Assembly: GCA_964570285.1 (NCBI GenBank)
Contig: CAZMXP010000024.1
Location: forward strand, 1 to 64,000
Reading direction: 5' to 3'
Length of the DNA: 64,000 nucleotides
From: CAZMXP01 sp964570285
Lineage (GTDB): Bacteria > Planctomycetota > PLA2
The notes under the pieces were generated by a model that was given only the letters and a program-made list of their open reading frames with translations, was not told where the DNA came from and did no database searches. Position 1 is the stretch's first letter; each line of letters opens with the position of its first letter. Below, piece after piece: positions 1 through 11,223 of the stretch. Both the position numbers and the translations under genes were made by a program.

Positions 1-182
1 CTGGTCCTCCCACTTCGTCGGGTAGCCGGTGCCGGGCTTGGTCTCGACGTTGTTCCACCACATGTATTCGGTGCCCTTGCGGTCGGTCCAGACGTTCTTG
101 CAAGCAATGCTGCACGTGTGACAGCCGATGCATTTGTCGAGGTGGAACACCATCGCGNNNNNNNNNNGCTGCGTACGTCCAT
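1..182 (-). CDS. narH: Respiratory nitrate reductase beta subunit NarH, N-terminal part
   Basis: This is the iron-sulfur electron-transfer subunit of membrane-associated nitrate reductase. The gene starts with ATG at 182-180, 8 nt after the narG stop, with GGAG between them, and runs off the left edge. The visible protein begins MDVRS, is interrupted by ten N at 158-167, and resumes as AMVFHLDKCIGCHTCSIACK, followed by NVWTDRKG and NNVETKPG. The CIGCHTC motif is the first ferredoxin-type cluster site typical of NarH. As written, 11 nt separate the two readable parts, so the frame is broken. The true gap is probably a few bases of a different length, so this is an assembly artefact and not a mutation. 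Only about 55 of roughly 500 residues are present. Confidence 0.93.
   Translation of the reverse strand, partial: MDVRSXXXXRWCSTSTNASAVTRAALLARTSGPTARAPNTCGGTTSRPSPAPATRRSGRT
158..167. other. Assembly gap (10 N)
   Basis: Ten consecutive N lie inside the first codons of narH. A fixed run of ten is a common scaffold-join placeholder, so the real length is unknown. Homologues have one or two residues here (pattern MxVRxQ[IV][AG]MV). That would need about 5 unknown bases to keep the frame. Confidence 0.95.
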
Positions 183-190
183 GGGTCTCC

Positions 191-3816
<3,626 letters not shown>

Positions 3817-3820
<4 letters not shown>

Positions 3821-4671
3821 GCCGGTTTCTCCCGGCCGCCCGAGGGGAGCGCGGCCCGTTCGACCAGAGGTCGCCTGACGCCGAGGAAGCGCCCGCTCCA
3901 CAGGCGCTGGAAGAGCACCAAGCAGCCCGCGGTGCCCCCGAGGCCGAGCAGCGCGAAGACGAGCGCCCGCGGCGCGCGGTCCTCCTCCTCGCGCCGGGCC
4001 GCATCCTCGAAGTAGGCGAGAAGCGGGAGGATCTCCTCCGCGTCCAGCGGCCGCACCCGGAAGGTCGGCCCCATCGTGGGGGTCGCGGGGGCCGAGAGCC
4101 ACGCGCCGAGCTTGCGCCGGTCCTCGTAGCGCTCGAAGACCTTCGTCAGGTCGGGCCCGAGCCGGCCGCCCCCGAGCCCCCCGATGCCGCCGATCGCATG
4201 GCAGCCGAGGCAGGAGGGTCCCCCCGCCTTCAGCGGCGAGGCTCCGCGGAAAATCGCGCGCCCGCGCTCGATGTCGGCGGGCGTGAAGGGGCGGTCGGGG
4301 ATCTGGACGCCCGCGAACTGCGACTTCTCGAGCTTGCCCTCGGCGTCGATCAGGTCGAGCAGCGCCTCCGCGCGCGCCTTGCTCATGCCCGCGACGTTCG
4401 GCATGCGCACGCCCCGCGACTCCTCGAGCAGCCTCGCCGCGTAGGCGTCGCCGCTGTCGAGAACCGCGGCGGGATCGAGGACGAACCGCGAGAGCCACGC
4501 GCGGTCGCGGCGTTCGAGCACGCCCTTCAGGTCGGGGCCGGTCAGCCGGCCGCCGCCGATCGTGTGGCAACTCGCGCAGTTCTGCTTGAAGTCGAGCGCC
4601 GCCTCCTGCGCCGCGGCGAACCCGGCGGCCAGCAGCAGGGCGGCGAGAGGTCGGGCGGCGTGCAGTCGCAT
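3817..4671 (-). CDS. narC: Membrane-anchored diheme cytochrome c, NarC-like
   Basis: This 284-aa protein has a Sec signal peptide (residues 1-21), two CxxCH heme sites (CASCH at 32-36, CLGCH at 154-158) and one C-terminal membrane helix near 236-255. Met90 and Met200 are possible axial ligands. It overlaps narG by 4 nt (ATGA), so it should be made with the nitrate reductase. In Thermus thermophilus a membrane-bound diheme cytochrome, NarC, precedes NarG and connects it to the membrane and electron supply. The same role is inferred here from position and architecture. The start is supported by GGAGGAGGG 2 nt upstream of the ATG and by the signal peptide. It could instead be a generic periplasmic electron carrier. 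Confidence 0.85.
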
Positions 4672-4920
4672 CGCCCTCCTCCCACGGAAACGGCGTGCCA
4701 AGCCCGGAACGCGCCCTTTCCGCGGGCCGAACGCATACGCGCGTATGCACCCCCCCGCGGCCCCCCCCCGTCGCGGGGGCCGGGGGTGGGCCAGTCCCGG
4801 GGCCCCACCCCACCCGCGCGCCCCCCCCCCCCCGCGCCCCCCCCCCGGCGCGCCGCGGCGCCGCCGCCCGCGCGCGGCGCCGCGCCCGCTATGCACCCGC
4901 GCACGCGCGCGAGGCAGGCG
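4672..4920. other. Intergenic region with palindrome and extreme poly-C tracts
   Basis: This 249-nt stretch between the response regulator gene and narC holds no convincing gene. It contains the perfect 16-bp palindrome GCATACGCGCGTATGC at 4733-4748 and several C homopolymers. The longest pair is C13 at 4821-4833 and C10 at 4837-4846, separated by GCG. The narC promoter should lie here. Confidence 0.7.
4733..4748. promoter_or_regulatory. 16-bp palindrome, candidate operator upstream of narC
   Basis: GCATACGC is followed directly by its reverse complement GCGTATGC. It sits about 62 nt upstream of the narC start and about 170 nt downstream of the regulator gene. It does not match FNR/CRP sites. 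Binding by the adjacent response regulator is a guess based only on position. Confidence 0.4.
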
Positions 4921-6264
4921 CTACCGACCGAGCGAGCGCAGGATGCGTTGCAGCGCGGCGCGCGTGAGGCCGCAGGTGCGCGCGGCCTCGCTGATGTTGC
5001 CGCCGCTCGCCGCGAGCGCGCGATCGATGTAGCGGCGCTGGAACTCGCGGACCGCGCGCTGCTTCTCCTCCTCGTAGGAGAGCGGCGCGGGCTCGTCGCC
5101 CGGCAGGCCGAGATGCTCGGGCAGGATCTCCGGGCCGCGGCAGAGCACAAGCGCGCGCTGCATGCAGTTCTCCAGCTCGCGCACGTTGCCGGGCCAGCCG
5201 TGGCGCATCAGCGCCGCGAGGGCCGCCGCCGAGAGCGGCGGACGGTCCGGGCGCAGCGCCTCGATCGCGCGCGCGTACTTCGACAGGAAGTGCGCGGCGA
5301 GCGCGGGCAGGTCCTCGAGGCGCTCGCGCAGCGGCGGCACCGCGACCGTGACGACCCGGAGCCGGTAGTAGAGGTCCTCGCGGAACTGCCCCTCGCGGAT
5401 GCGATCCTCGAGGCTGCGGCTCGTCGCGGCCAGGAGCCGGAAGTCCACCGGTACGGGCCTTGTCTTGCCGAGGGGAACGACGGCGCGCTCCTGCAGCGCG
5501 CGCAGCAGCTTGCCCTGGAACGGGAGCGACATCAGGCCCACCTCGTCGAGCAGCACGGTGCCCCCCTGCGCCTGCTCGAAGAGCCCCTTCCGCTCGCGGT
5601 CGGCCCCGGTGAAGGCGCCCTTCGCATGGCCGAAGAGCTCCGACTCGAGGAGCGCGTCGGGCAGCGCCGCGGTATTCACGGCGAGGAAGGGACGGTCCCG
5701 CCGAGCGCCGCCGGCGTGCAGCGCCCGCGCGACGAGTTCCTTGCCGGTGCCGCTCTCGCCCTCGATCAGCACGCTCATCGGCGTGGGCGCGACCTGCTCC
5801 ACGAGGTCGAGCACCCGCCGCATCGCGGACGACCGGCCGACGAGCGGCCCCTCGCCTCCCGCCTCGCTCGCGGCGCGCATCCGCTCCGCCGCGAGCCCCT
5901 CGCGGCCGCACTGCCGGATGACCGCGAGGATCTCCTCGTTGTCGAAGGGCTTCGTGATGAAGTGGGAGGCGCCGCGCCGCATCGCCTCGACGGCGAGCTC
6001 GATCGTGCCGAAGCCGGTGATCAGCGCGACGCGCACGAGGGGCCAGCGGCGCCTCGTCTCGTCGAGCAGGTCCATCCCGCTCATCCGCCCCATCGTGATG
6101 TCGCTGAGAAGCACGTGCGGGCGCCAGTCCGCGAGGACCGCGACCGCGGCCTCGGCGCTCGCCGCCTCGCGCGCCGTGGCCCCGGCCGACTCGGCGAGCA
6201 TCCGGAGGCCGAGGCGCACGTCCGGCTCGTCGTCGACGATCAGCACGCGCGGGGCTTCATCCAC
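4921..6264 (-). CDS. NtrC-family sigma-54-dependent response regulator
   Basis: 447 aa. The receiver domain (about 5-120) has the acidic pair Asp11/Asp12, phospho-acceptor Asp55 and Lys105. The AAA+ domain (about 140-370) has Walker A GESGTGKE at 169-176, the sigma-54 contact loop GAFTGA at 216-221 and Walker B GGTVLLDE. A Fis-type helix-turn-helix (GNISEAARTCGLTRAAL) ends the protein. All parts needed to activate sigma-54 RNA polymerase are present. The GTG start at 6264 overlaps the kinase gene by 8 nt, so the two form a coupled pair. It lies just upstream of narC on the same strand, so control of nitrate respiration is a reasonable but unproven inference. Confidence 0.93.
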   Translation of the reverse strand: MDEAPRVLIVDDEPDVRLGLRMLAESAGATAREAASAEAAVAVLADWRPHVLLSDITMGRMSGMDLLDETRRRWPLVRVALITGFGTIELAVEAMRRGASHFITKPFDNEEILAVIRQCGREGLAAERMRAASEAGGEGPLVGRSSAMRRVLDLVEQVAPTPMSVLIEGESGTGKELVARALHAGGARRDRPFLAVNTAALPDALLESELFGHAKGAFTGADRERKGLFEQAQGGTVLLDEVGLMSLPFQGKLLRALQERAVVPLGKTRPVPVDFRLLAATSRSLEDRIREGQFREDLYYRLRVVTVAVPPLRERLEDLPALAAHFLSKYARAIEALRPDRPPLSAAALAALMRHGWPGNVRELENCMQRALVLCRGPEILPEHLGLPGDEPAPLSYEEEKQRAVREFQRRYIDRALAASGGNISEAARTCGLTRAALQRILRSLGR

Positions 6265-8365
6265 CGGCCCTCTCCTTCCTCGCGATCTCGTGCGCGACGC
6301 GCGTGCGCGCCTCCCACGGGATGCCGCGGCCGTCGCGCGGCAGCACGACGCGGAAGACGCTGCCTTGAGGGCCCGTGGAGACGAGATCCAGCGTCCCGCC
6401 GTGCGCCTCGACGATGCGCCGCGACGTCGGCAGGCCGAGCCCCGTCCCGACGCCGGCGCGCTTGGTCGTGAAGAAGGGCTCGAAGATGTGCGGCCTCGCC
6501 GGCTCCGGGATGCCCGGGCCGTCGTCCTCGATGCGGATCTCGAGCCCGTCGGGGCGGGAGGAGGCCGAGAGCGTGACGACGCCGCCCTTCGGCTCGAGCG
6601 CCTGGATCGCGTTCATCACGAGGTTGATCAGCACCTGCCGGAGCTGCAGTTCGTCCCCGACGACCGTGGCGCCCTCCCCGCACGTCCGGAGCCTCAGCTC
6701 GACGCCGGCCCTCTCGTGCACCGGCCGCAGCAGCCGTGCGACCTCGTGCAGCAGGTCGTCGGCGTCGAACGGGGCCACCTCGGGGGTCGCCCGGGCCGCC
6801 ATGTCGAGCAGCCCGCGGATCGTGCGCTTGCAGGTCTCGGTGTTGCGCCGGATCACCTCGGCCCGCTCCCGCTGCGGCGAACCGGCCGCGAGCTCCCCCT
6901 CGAGCATCTGGCTGAACATCGAGATGGCGGCGAGCGGGTTGTTCAGCTCGTGGGCCATCACGGCGGCGACCTCGCCGAGCACCGCCATGCGCTCCTGGTG
7001 CGACTGGCGTTCCCCCTCGGCGATGCGCGCCGTGATGTCGCGGCTGACGCAGAGGTGGCCGCCGCCCGCTCCGGCTGCCGACGGCAGCGGCGTCGCGTGG
7101 ACTTCGTAGACGCGACCCTCGTGCTCCAGCGTGCAGGCCCTCGCCGGCCGGCCGGGCTCGATCAGGCAGCGGAGGCAGTGCAGCGGCGACCGTTCCGGGG
7201 CGAGGCAGTCGATGCGATGGGGTGCGCGCCCCTCCGGCCCGAAGGCGCGCACGATCGGCGCCGCCGCCGCGTTCGAGAGGCTGACGCGCCCCTCCCGGTC
7301 CAGCAGGAAGAGGCCCTCCTCCATCGAGCGGAAGACGACGGCGAGGCGGTCGCGCTCCTCGCGGATCTCGCCCTCGCGCCGCTCCAGCGTCCGCGTCCGC
7401 TCCTCGACCGCCTGCGCCATGATGTTGAACGCGCGCGCGAGGTCGCCGATCTCGTCCTGCGACTCCTCCCGGACCCTCGTCGCGAAGTCCCCCGCCGCGA
7501 TGCGCCGCGCCGCCTCGCGGATCGCGCCGAGCGGCCTGAGCAGGAAGCGGAACGGGAAGAAGAGCACGCAGGCGGTCAGCAGCAGCAGCACGCCCCCGAT
7601 GGCGAGGTAGCGGTCGCGCAGTTCGGCGAGCGGCCGCATCGCCTCGTCGCGATCCATCTCGAGCTCGAGCCGCCACCCGTTGCGCGGCACGGGCCGGCCA
7701 TAGGCGATGCCCCCCCCCGCGCCCCCCCCCGTCCGCAACGGGAGGCGCGCGCCCGCCCCGTCGACGAGTTCGATCCGCCTCACGCCCGCCTCCGGCAGCG
7801 CCGCGAGTTCGCTCATCCCCTCGATCCAGCGGTCGGCGCGCACGAGGATGCGCAGCCAGCCGATGCGGCGGTTCTCGTCGAGGTGACGCAGCGGCGTCGT
7901 GATCAGGAAGCCCGGAAAGGGATGTTCGGGGGTGCGGGGGCGCAGCGCGCCGAAGCGCGTCGAGGCGGGATCGGGCGGCGCCGCGTCGGCGAGGCTGCCG
8001 AGCAGCAGCGACCCGTCGGCGCCGAGCACCGCGGCGGCCGCGAAGCCCGGGACGAGCGGCAGCTTGTTCTCGCGCAGATGGCGCGCGAGGGCGCCGGTCG
8101 GCGCGCCCGCGGCGGCCTCGGCGCGGATGAAGCCGTCCGACGCGAAGTCCTCGACGCGGCGGCCGAGCAGGTCGAGGTGGCGGTCGAGGACGAGCGACAC
8201 CGAGGCGGCGTGCTCGTCGAGGCGCAGGCGGATCTGCCGTTCGAGCGCCTCGCGCGCCGTGGACGTGACGACGACGCCGCCGACGCCGAACGCGACGAGG
8301 CCGATGCTGACGAAGGTGAGCGGCAGCTTGTACTTGACCGGCACCCAGCCCAGCGGATCGCGCAT
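6257..8365 (-). CDS. Membrane sensor histidine kinase with Cys-rich PAS domain
   Basis: 702 aa. Order: TM helix 13-34, periplasmic sensor region of about 220 residues, TM helix 254-276, HAMP (about 277-330), PAS (about 340-450), dimerisation/H-box MAHELNNP with His472, and an ATPase domain with N-box INLVMNAIQAL and G-boxes DDGPGIP and GTGLGL. The PAS domain carries Cys387, Cys397, Cys400 and Cys411, a spacing that could bind metal or respond to redox state. The periplasmic part includes GGGAGGG, encoded by two 9-bp poly-G runs (7710-7730 on the plus strand), prone to slippage. It is the partner of the overlapping sigma-54 regulator. A TAGAAT box lies 9 nt before the ATG. Confidence 0.93.
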   Translation of the reverse strand: MRDPLGWVPVKYKLPLTFVSIGLVAFGVGGVVVTSTAREALERQIRLRLDEHAASVSLVLDRHLDLLGRRVEDFASDGFIRAEAAAGAPTGALARHLRENKLPLVPGFAAAAVLGADGSLLLGSLADAAPPDPASTRFGALRPRTPEHPFPGFLITTPLRHLDENRRIGWLRILVRADRWIEGMSELAALPEAGVRRIELVDGAGARLPLRTGGGAGGGIAYGRPVPRNGWRLELEMDRDEAMRPLAELRDRYLAIGGVLLLLTACVLFFPFRFLLRPLGAIREAARRIAAGDFATRVREESQDEIGDLARAFNIMAQAVEERTRTLERREGEIREERDRLAVVFRSMEEGLFLLDREGRVSLSNAAAAPIVRAFGPEGRAPHRIDCLAPERSPLHCLRCLIEPGRPARACTLEHEGRVYEVHATPLPSAAGAGGGHLCVSRDITARIAEGERQSHQERMAVLGEVAAVMAHELNNPLAAISMFSQMLEGELAAGSPQRERAEVIRRNTETCKRTIRGLLDMAARATPEVAPFDADDLLHEVARLLRPVHERAGVELRLRTCGEGATVVGDELQLRQVLINLVMNAIQALEPKGGVVTLSASSRPDGLEIRIEDDGPGIPEPARPHIFEPFFTTKRAGVGTGLGLPTSRRIVEAHGGTLDLVSTGPQGSVFRVVLPRDGRGIPWEARTRVAHEIARKERAGG

Positions 8366-8374
8366 CGCGAGGCG

Positions 8375-8380
8375 ATTCTA
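8375..8380 (-). promoter_or_regulatory. -10 box TAGAAT of the histidine kinase gene
   Basis: TAGAAT on the minus strand ends 9 nt before the kinase ATG. It matches the -10-like box seen close to many starts in this window. No clear -35 is visible in the GC-rich flank. Confidence 0.5.
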
Positions 8381-8388
8381 CTCGCCCC

Positions 8389-8643
8389 CGCGGCTGCCAG
8401 CTTCGGGACGCTGTGTGCGGTGCTCGAGACGTGCGCAGCCACGATCACGCGGCTTGCGGCGTCGACCGCCACTTGGCCGTTGTACGGCTGCACGACGCCG
8501 TCGGGTCCCCTCATGATCCGGCTCTCCGGGTCCGTGAGGTTGCGCGGCGCCTCGTCGCGGTCCGATGGCCGCTTCCGGAAGTCGCTGATCGTGCGGTGGT
8601 CCGGCGCCTGTCGGCCGGTCACCGACAGCGAACCCCCTTTCAT
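8389..8643 (-). pseudogene. Transposase remnant, IS1182-like DDE family
   Basis: This is a fragment of a transposase in one open frame. It joins an N-terminal motif (GRQAPDHRTISDFRKR) directly to a motif normally far downstream (NLTDPESRIM, then GPDGVVQPYNGQVAVD and SRVIVAAHV). The central segment is deleted and the C-terminal catalytic part is missing, so it cannot be active. The motif pair is typical of IS1182-like transposases; the family assignment is from memory. It directly follows the hairpin at 8649-8679. A second copy of the same start (MxGGSxSV[ST]GRQAxDHRTI) lies at 27124-27198 in the same arrangement. Confidence 0.75.
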
Positions 8644-8648
8644 ATTGA

Positions 8649-8679
8649 GAGTTTGTCCGACGAATGGTCGGACAAACTC
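8649..8679. repeat. Palindromic repeat: 13-bp stem abutting the transporter stop codon
   Basis: GAGTTTGTCCGAC, a 5-nt loop (GAATG) and GTCGGACAAACTC form a perfect 13-bp stem. On the minus strand it begins immediately after the TAG stop of the SLC13 gene and ends 5 nt before the transposase remnant ATG. It may be an IS end, and may also serve as a terminator. A diverged copy lies at 27203-27228 next to another TAG stop. Confidence 0.8.
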
Positions 8680-11010
8680 CTAGAACGGGAAGAAGACCGG
8701 CACGAGCAGCACCATGAGGATCAGCAACACGACCGTCAGCGGCGTGCCGACCCTCAGGTAGTCGCGCGACCGGTAGCCGCCGGCGCCCATGACCAGGAGG
8801 TTTGCCTTGTGGCTGAACGGCGTCATGAAGGCGGCGGAAGCCGCGAGCCCGACACCCATCATCATCGGGTAGGGGCTGATCCCCAGCTCCTCGGCCGCGC
8901 CCAGCACCACCGGCGCGAGGAGCACGACCGCCGGTGCCCCGTCGAGCCCCTGGCTCAGGAGGCTCGCGAGCACAAGCAGCGCGGCGAGCGTGGCGTAGCT
9001 GCCGAGCGGGCCGGCCACGGTCGTGACCACCTGCGCGAGGAGCAGCGCCGCGCCCGTGCGCTCCATCGCCATGCCCACCGGCAACACCGCGGCGACGAGG
9101 AAGATCGCCCGCCACTCGATCGCACGGTAGGCCTCCTGCATCGTCAGGGTGCCGAACAGGACGACGAGCGCGGCGGCGGTGAACGCGGCCACTTGGATCG
9201 GCTGGAAGCCGCCCACGACGAGCGCGACCATCAGAACGAGACAGCCGAAGGCGAGCGGCGCCTTGCTCGTCCGTCGCGGGGCCTGCGCGGCCGCGGAGAG
9301 GACGACGAAGTCCGGCTCGCGCGCCAGGCGCCGGATCCTTTCCCGCGGGCCGTGGAAGAGGAGCGCGTCCCCGAACCGGAGCGGCACGTGGTTGAAGTCC
9401 ACGTGCAAGGGCCTGCCTTCGCGCCACAGCGCGAGCGCGAGGAGCCCGTGCCGCTCGCGGAAGTCCAGCTCGAGCAGCATGCGCCCGACGACGTTCGAGC
9501 GCGGCGCGACCGCGGCCTCGACCATGCCGACCTCCTCGGACTCGAGCGGTGCCGTCGACCTGGGCTCGAGCTGGACCTCGCCGAGGTGCACGAGCGTCAC
9601 GATGCGCGACGGCTCGGCCGTGATCAGGAGCCGGTCGCCCGCGAGCAGGGTCTCGTCGGGCCCGGGTGCGAGGCGGGTCTCGTCGCCGCGGAGGAGGCCG
9701 GCGACCGTCAAGCCGACCAGCTCCCCGAGCCGGCTCCCCCGGATCGTGGAGCCAGCGAGCGAGGAGCCCTCGGGGATGCGGATCAGGAAGAGCTGGTCCT
9801 GCAGGTCGCCGATCGCCTCCAGCCCGCGATCGAGAAGCTCGAAGCCGTGCTGGCGGGGCAGGGCATCGAGATCCTCGGGCTTTCCCAGCGCGAGGATCTC
9901 GTCGCCCTCCGCGAGCACCTCGTCCGCGAGGTGGATGCGGCGCAGGAGCCCCGCCCGCCGGATGCCGATGACGACGAGCCCCAGGCGCTCGCGGAAGTGC
10001 AAGCCCCGCAGCGTGTGGCCCAGGAGGGGCGAGCCCGCGGCGAGCCGCGCGCGCACACCCTCCACGCCCTGCGCCGGCGCGGGCAGCCGGGCGAGCTCCG
10101 CCCTCTCGACCTCGAGGCTCTGCAGCCGGAGCAGCTCCTTCAGGTCGGAGACGAGCCCGTCGACGAAGAGCACGTCGCCGCCGCAGAGCACGGCGTCGCC
10201 CTCGGGCGCCAGCCGCTGCTTCCCGTCGCGCAGGATGGCGAGCACCTTGATCCCCAGCGTGTTGCCGAGCCTCGTCTCGGAGAGCGTCAGTCCGTCGAGC
10301 GGCGAGACGGCGGGGATGCGGATCGAGAAGAGGCGCTCCTGCAAGCGGTAGACCTGCGTCAGGTCCCGCGACTCCGCCGCCGCGGGGCCGCGATCCTCGT
10401 GCGCGGGCAGGAGCCGACGGCCGACCGTGACCATGAAGAGGCACCCCACGCCGAGGATCGGCAGGCCGACCGGCGCGAAGTCGAAGAGCGAGAAGGGCTC
10501 GAGCCCGCGCTCCGCGAGCATCTGCGCCGCGAGGATGTTGGGAGGCGTGCCGATGAGAGTCGTCGTGCCCCCGAGGATCGCCCCGAACGCGAGCGGCATG
10601 AAGAGCCGCGACGGCGCGATCCCCGCGCGGTGCGCGATGGACGACACCGCCGGCATCAGCACCGCGGTGGCCGCGATGTTGTTCATGAACGCGGACATCA
10701 CGCCAGCGACGAGCATCAGCACGAGGATCAGGCGCGCCTCGCTGTTGCCGACGAGGGCGTGAATGCGCGCGCCGATCATGTCCGCCACGCCCGTCTCGAG
10801 GAGCGCCGCGCCGACGATGAAGACCGAGAGCATCGTGATGACGGCAGGCGACGCGAATCCCGTGAACGCCTCCTCCGGGGTCAGGTAGCGCCCGAACACG
10901 AGGACGACGAGACCGAGGAACGCGGTCAGGTCCACCGGCAGCTTCTCGGTCAGGAACAGGTAGACCATCGCCACCAGCAGCGCGAACAGGAAGGCGAGCT
11001 CCAGGGTCAT
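8680..11010 (-). CDS. SLC13/DASS-type membrane transporter with internal RCK_C-like domains
   Basis: This 776-aa permease is of the divalent anion:sodium symporter / citrate-transporter type. The N-terminal half has about five membrane helices with MNNIAATAVLMP and GTPPNILAAQ; the C-terminal half repeats the fold with LLSQGLDGAPAVV and MTPFSHKANLLVMGAGGYR. Such Asn-Asn-Thr/Ser signatures bind Na+ and substrate in this family. Between them lie about 340 soluble residues that look like several tandem TrkA-C (RCK_C) domains, usually regulatory. The substrate (sulfate, dicarboxylate or other anion) cannot be read from sequence. The TAG stop is followed at once by a palindromic repeat. A TAGAAT box ends 7 nt before the ATG. 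Confidence 0.88.
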   Translation of the reverse strand: MTLELAFLFALLVAMVYLFLTEKLPVDLTAFLGLVVLVFGRYLTPEEAFTGFASPAVITMLSVFIVGAALLETGVADMIGARIHALVGNSEARLILVLMLVAGVMSAFMNNIAATAVLMPAVSSIAHRAGIAPSRLFMPLAFGAILGGTTTLIGTPPNILAAQMLAERGLEPFSLFDFAPVGLPILGVGCLFMVTVGRRLLPAHEDRGPAAAESRDLTQVYRLQERLFSIRIPAVSPLDGLTLSETRLGNTLGIKVLAILRDGKQRLAPEGDAVLCGGDVLFVDGLVSDLKELLRLQSLEVERAELARLPAPAQGVEGVRARLAAGSPLLGHTLRGLHFRERLGLVVIGIRRAGLLRRIHLADEVLAEGDEILALGKPEDLDALPRQHGFELLDRGLEAIGDLQDQLFLIRIPEGSSLAGSTIRGSRLGELVGLTVAGLLRGDETRLAPGPDETLLAGDRLLITAEPSRIVTLVHLGEVQLEPRSTAPLESEEVGMVEAAVAPRSNVVGRMLLELDFRERHGLLALALWREGRPLHVDFNHVPLRFGDALLFHGPRERIRRLAREPDFVVLSAAAQAPRRTSKAPLAFGCLVLMVALVVGGFQPIQVAAFTAAALVVLFGTLTMQEAYRAIEWRAIFLVAAVLPVGMAMERTGAALLLAQVVTTVAGPLGSYATLAALLVLASLLSQGLDGAPAVVLLAPVVLGAAEELGISPYPMMMGVGLAASAAFMTPFSHKANLLVMGAGGYRSRDYLRVGTPLTVVLLILMVLLVPVFFPF

Positions 11011-11017
11011 CGGCCGG

Positions 11018-11023
11018 ATTCTA
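11018..11023 (-). promoter_or_regulatory. -10 box TAGAAT of the SLC13 gene
   Basis: On the minus strand TAGAAT is followed by CCGGCCG (7 nt) and the ATG. This places the likely transcription start at or next to the start codon, so a leaderless mRNA is predicted. Confidence 0.55.
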
Positions 11024-11190
11024 GCCTCACCCGGGGCGGCTCCCTTGGCGAGGCGGCCGCGAAGACTCCCCGGATCCCCGCCATCGAGGGGAACGGCGGC
11101 GCGTAGGACCGCATGTTCTCACGTCAGTCCGGAGATCCGATTCGACGGCTCGACCTGAGCGGGCAGGATGTCGTCGCCAGAGGCACGACT

Positions 11191-11215
11191 CCCTGCCGCG
11201 GCCGGCCCGGCAGGG
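11191..11215. terminator. GC hairpin after the conserved membrane-anchored gene
   Basis: CCCTGCCG and CGGCAGGG pair across a 9-nt GC-rich loop, 9 nt beyond the stop at 11224. There is no T tract, so its use as a terminator is uncertain. Confidence 0.35.
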
Positions 11216-11223
11216 GGAGCGAC

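Noticed and set aside
4686..4701. Sigma-54-like TTGGCACG on the minus strand upstream of narC
   Set aside because: The -24 half is perfect but the -12 position reads CC instead of GC. It is so close that transcription would start at or after the ribosome-binding site of the ATG.
3821..4813. N-terminal extension of narG through the cytochrome gene frame
   Set aside because: The extension is a shadow of narC in another frame. NarG homologues start near MSEKG.
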